A stretch of 6,641 nucleotides of DNA, from the NCBI GenBank assembly GCA_937911965.1, contig CALDPL010000280.1:1-6641 (forward strand), given 5' to 3'. This document shows, piece after piece, positions 6,587 through 6,641 of this stretch. Both the position numbers and the translations under genes were made by a program. Position 1 is the first letter of the stretch; each line of letters starts with the position of its first letter. Source of the stretch: an uncultured Allomuricauda sp. (GTDB taxonomy: Bacteria; Bacteroidota; Bacteroidia; Flavobacteriales; Flavobacteriaceae). The notes under the pieces were generated by a model. That model saw only the letters and a list, made by a program, of their open reading frames with translations. It was not told the DNA's origin and searched no databases.

Positions 6587-6641
6587 ATGAACCGCTCCGC
6601 CGTCGCGCTGCTCATCCTGCTCGCCATCCTGCTGGTGCTGC
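6587..6641 (+). CDS. livM: Start of branched-chain amino acid ABC transporter permease LivM (partial)
   Basis: The frame starts at the ATG at 6587-6589 and runs off the right edge after 18 codons: MNRSAVALLILLAILLVL. A short positive N-terminus followed by an unbroken hydrophobic helix fits the first membrane segment of LivM. Assignment rests mainly on its position 7 bases behind livH, since the two permeases are usually adjacent and pair in the membrane. With so few residues, another membrane protein cannot be excluded. A purine-rich GGTGAAG at 6575-6581, overlapping the livH stop, may act as ribosome binding site. Confidence 0.65.
   Translation, partial: MNRSAVALLILLAILLVL

Noticed and set aside
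6163..6641. Genomic island or horizontal transfer carrying a liv operon
   Set aside because: No integrase, transposase, tRNA end, direct repeat or attachment site is seen, and both genes are cut at the same place. A chimera is simpler, though the window ends too soon to exclude transfer.
1..6641. CRISPR array, tRNA or rRNA gene, insertion sequence, or novel defence system
   Set aside because: Reading both strands gave no spaced direct repeats, no cloverleaf or rRNA signatures, no transposase motifs and no clustered unknown genes; nearly all sequence is accounted for by recognisable genes.

Overview
Two unrelated genomes appear to be joined in this window. Positions 1 to about 6174 look like one stretch of a Bacteroidota chromosome, most likely a marine Flavobacteriaceae. 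The evidence is an N-terminus of large PurL beginning MIHFFG, -7 promoter elements of the Bacteroidota form TAnnTTTG, no Shine-Dalgarno sequences, a BNR-repeat lipoprotein, and an MsbA-type ABC exporter with wording typical of flavobacteria. GC is fairly high for the group (one counted 60-base line, 5461-5520, is 53% GC), which would fit something like Robiginitalea; that genus guess is inference only. From about 6175-6205 to the end the sequence is GC-rich (line 6361-6420 is 70% GC) and encodes a proteobacterial branched-chain amino acid ABC permease pair (livH end, livM start).

Layout. 1-981 (minus): first 327 codons of purL, running off the left edge. 982-1143: divergent promoter region. 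1144-2736 (plus): secreted M20 amidohydrolase of the AbgB type. 2738-3949 (minus): RsmB/NOP-type rRNA cytosine-5 methyltransferase, convergent with the amidohydrolase and only 1 base from it. 3950-4008: compact 59-base divergent promoter region with a consensus -7 box on each strand. 4009-5040 (plus): lipoprotein with four Asp-box (BNR) repeats. 5056-6174 (minus): C-terminal 372 residues of an MsbA-like ABC exporter, convergent with the lipoprotein. 6175-6579 and 6587-6641 (plus): livH and livM fragments.

The flavobacterial genes alternate in strand and show no shared pathway: purine synthesis, peptide or amide hydrolysis outside the cytoplasm, ribosome modification, a surface lipoprotein and a lipid/drug exporter. 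Each seems to be its own transcription unit. livH and livM would be one operon.

I found no novel defence system, CRISPR array, mobile element or RNA gene. The most notable observation is the abrupt junction near 6174-6205, which cuts the exporter and LivH at the same place. It looks like an assembly or amplification chimera rather than biology. Lesser points are the M20 enzyme's Cys-to-Glu change at a usual metal-ligand position and the interlocked promoters at 3964-3993.
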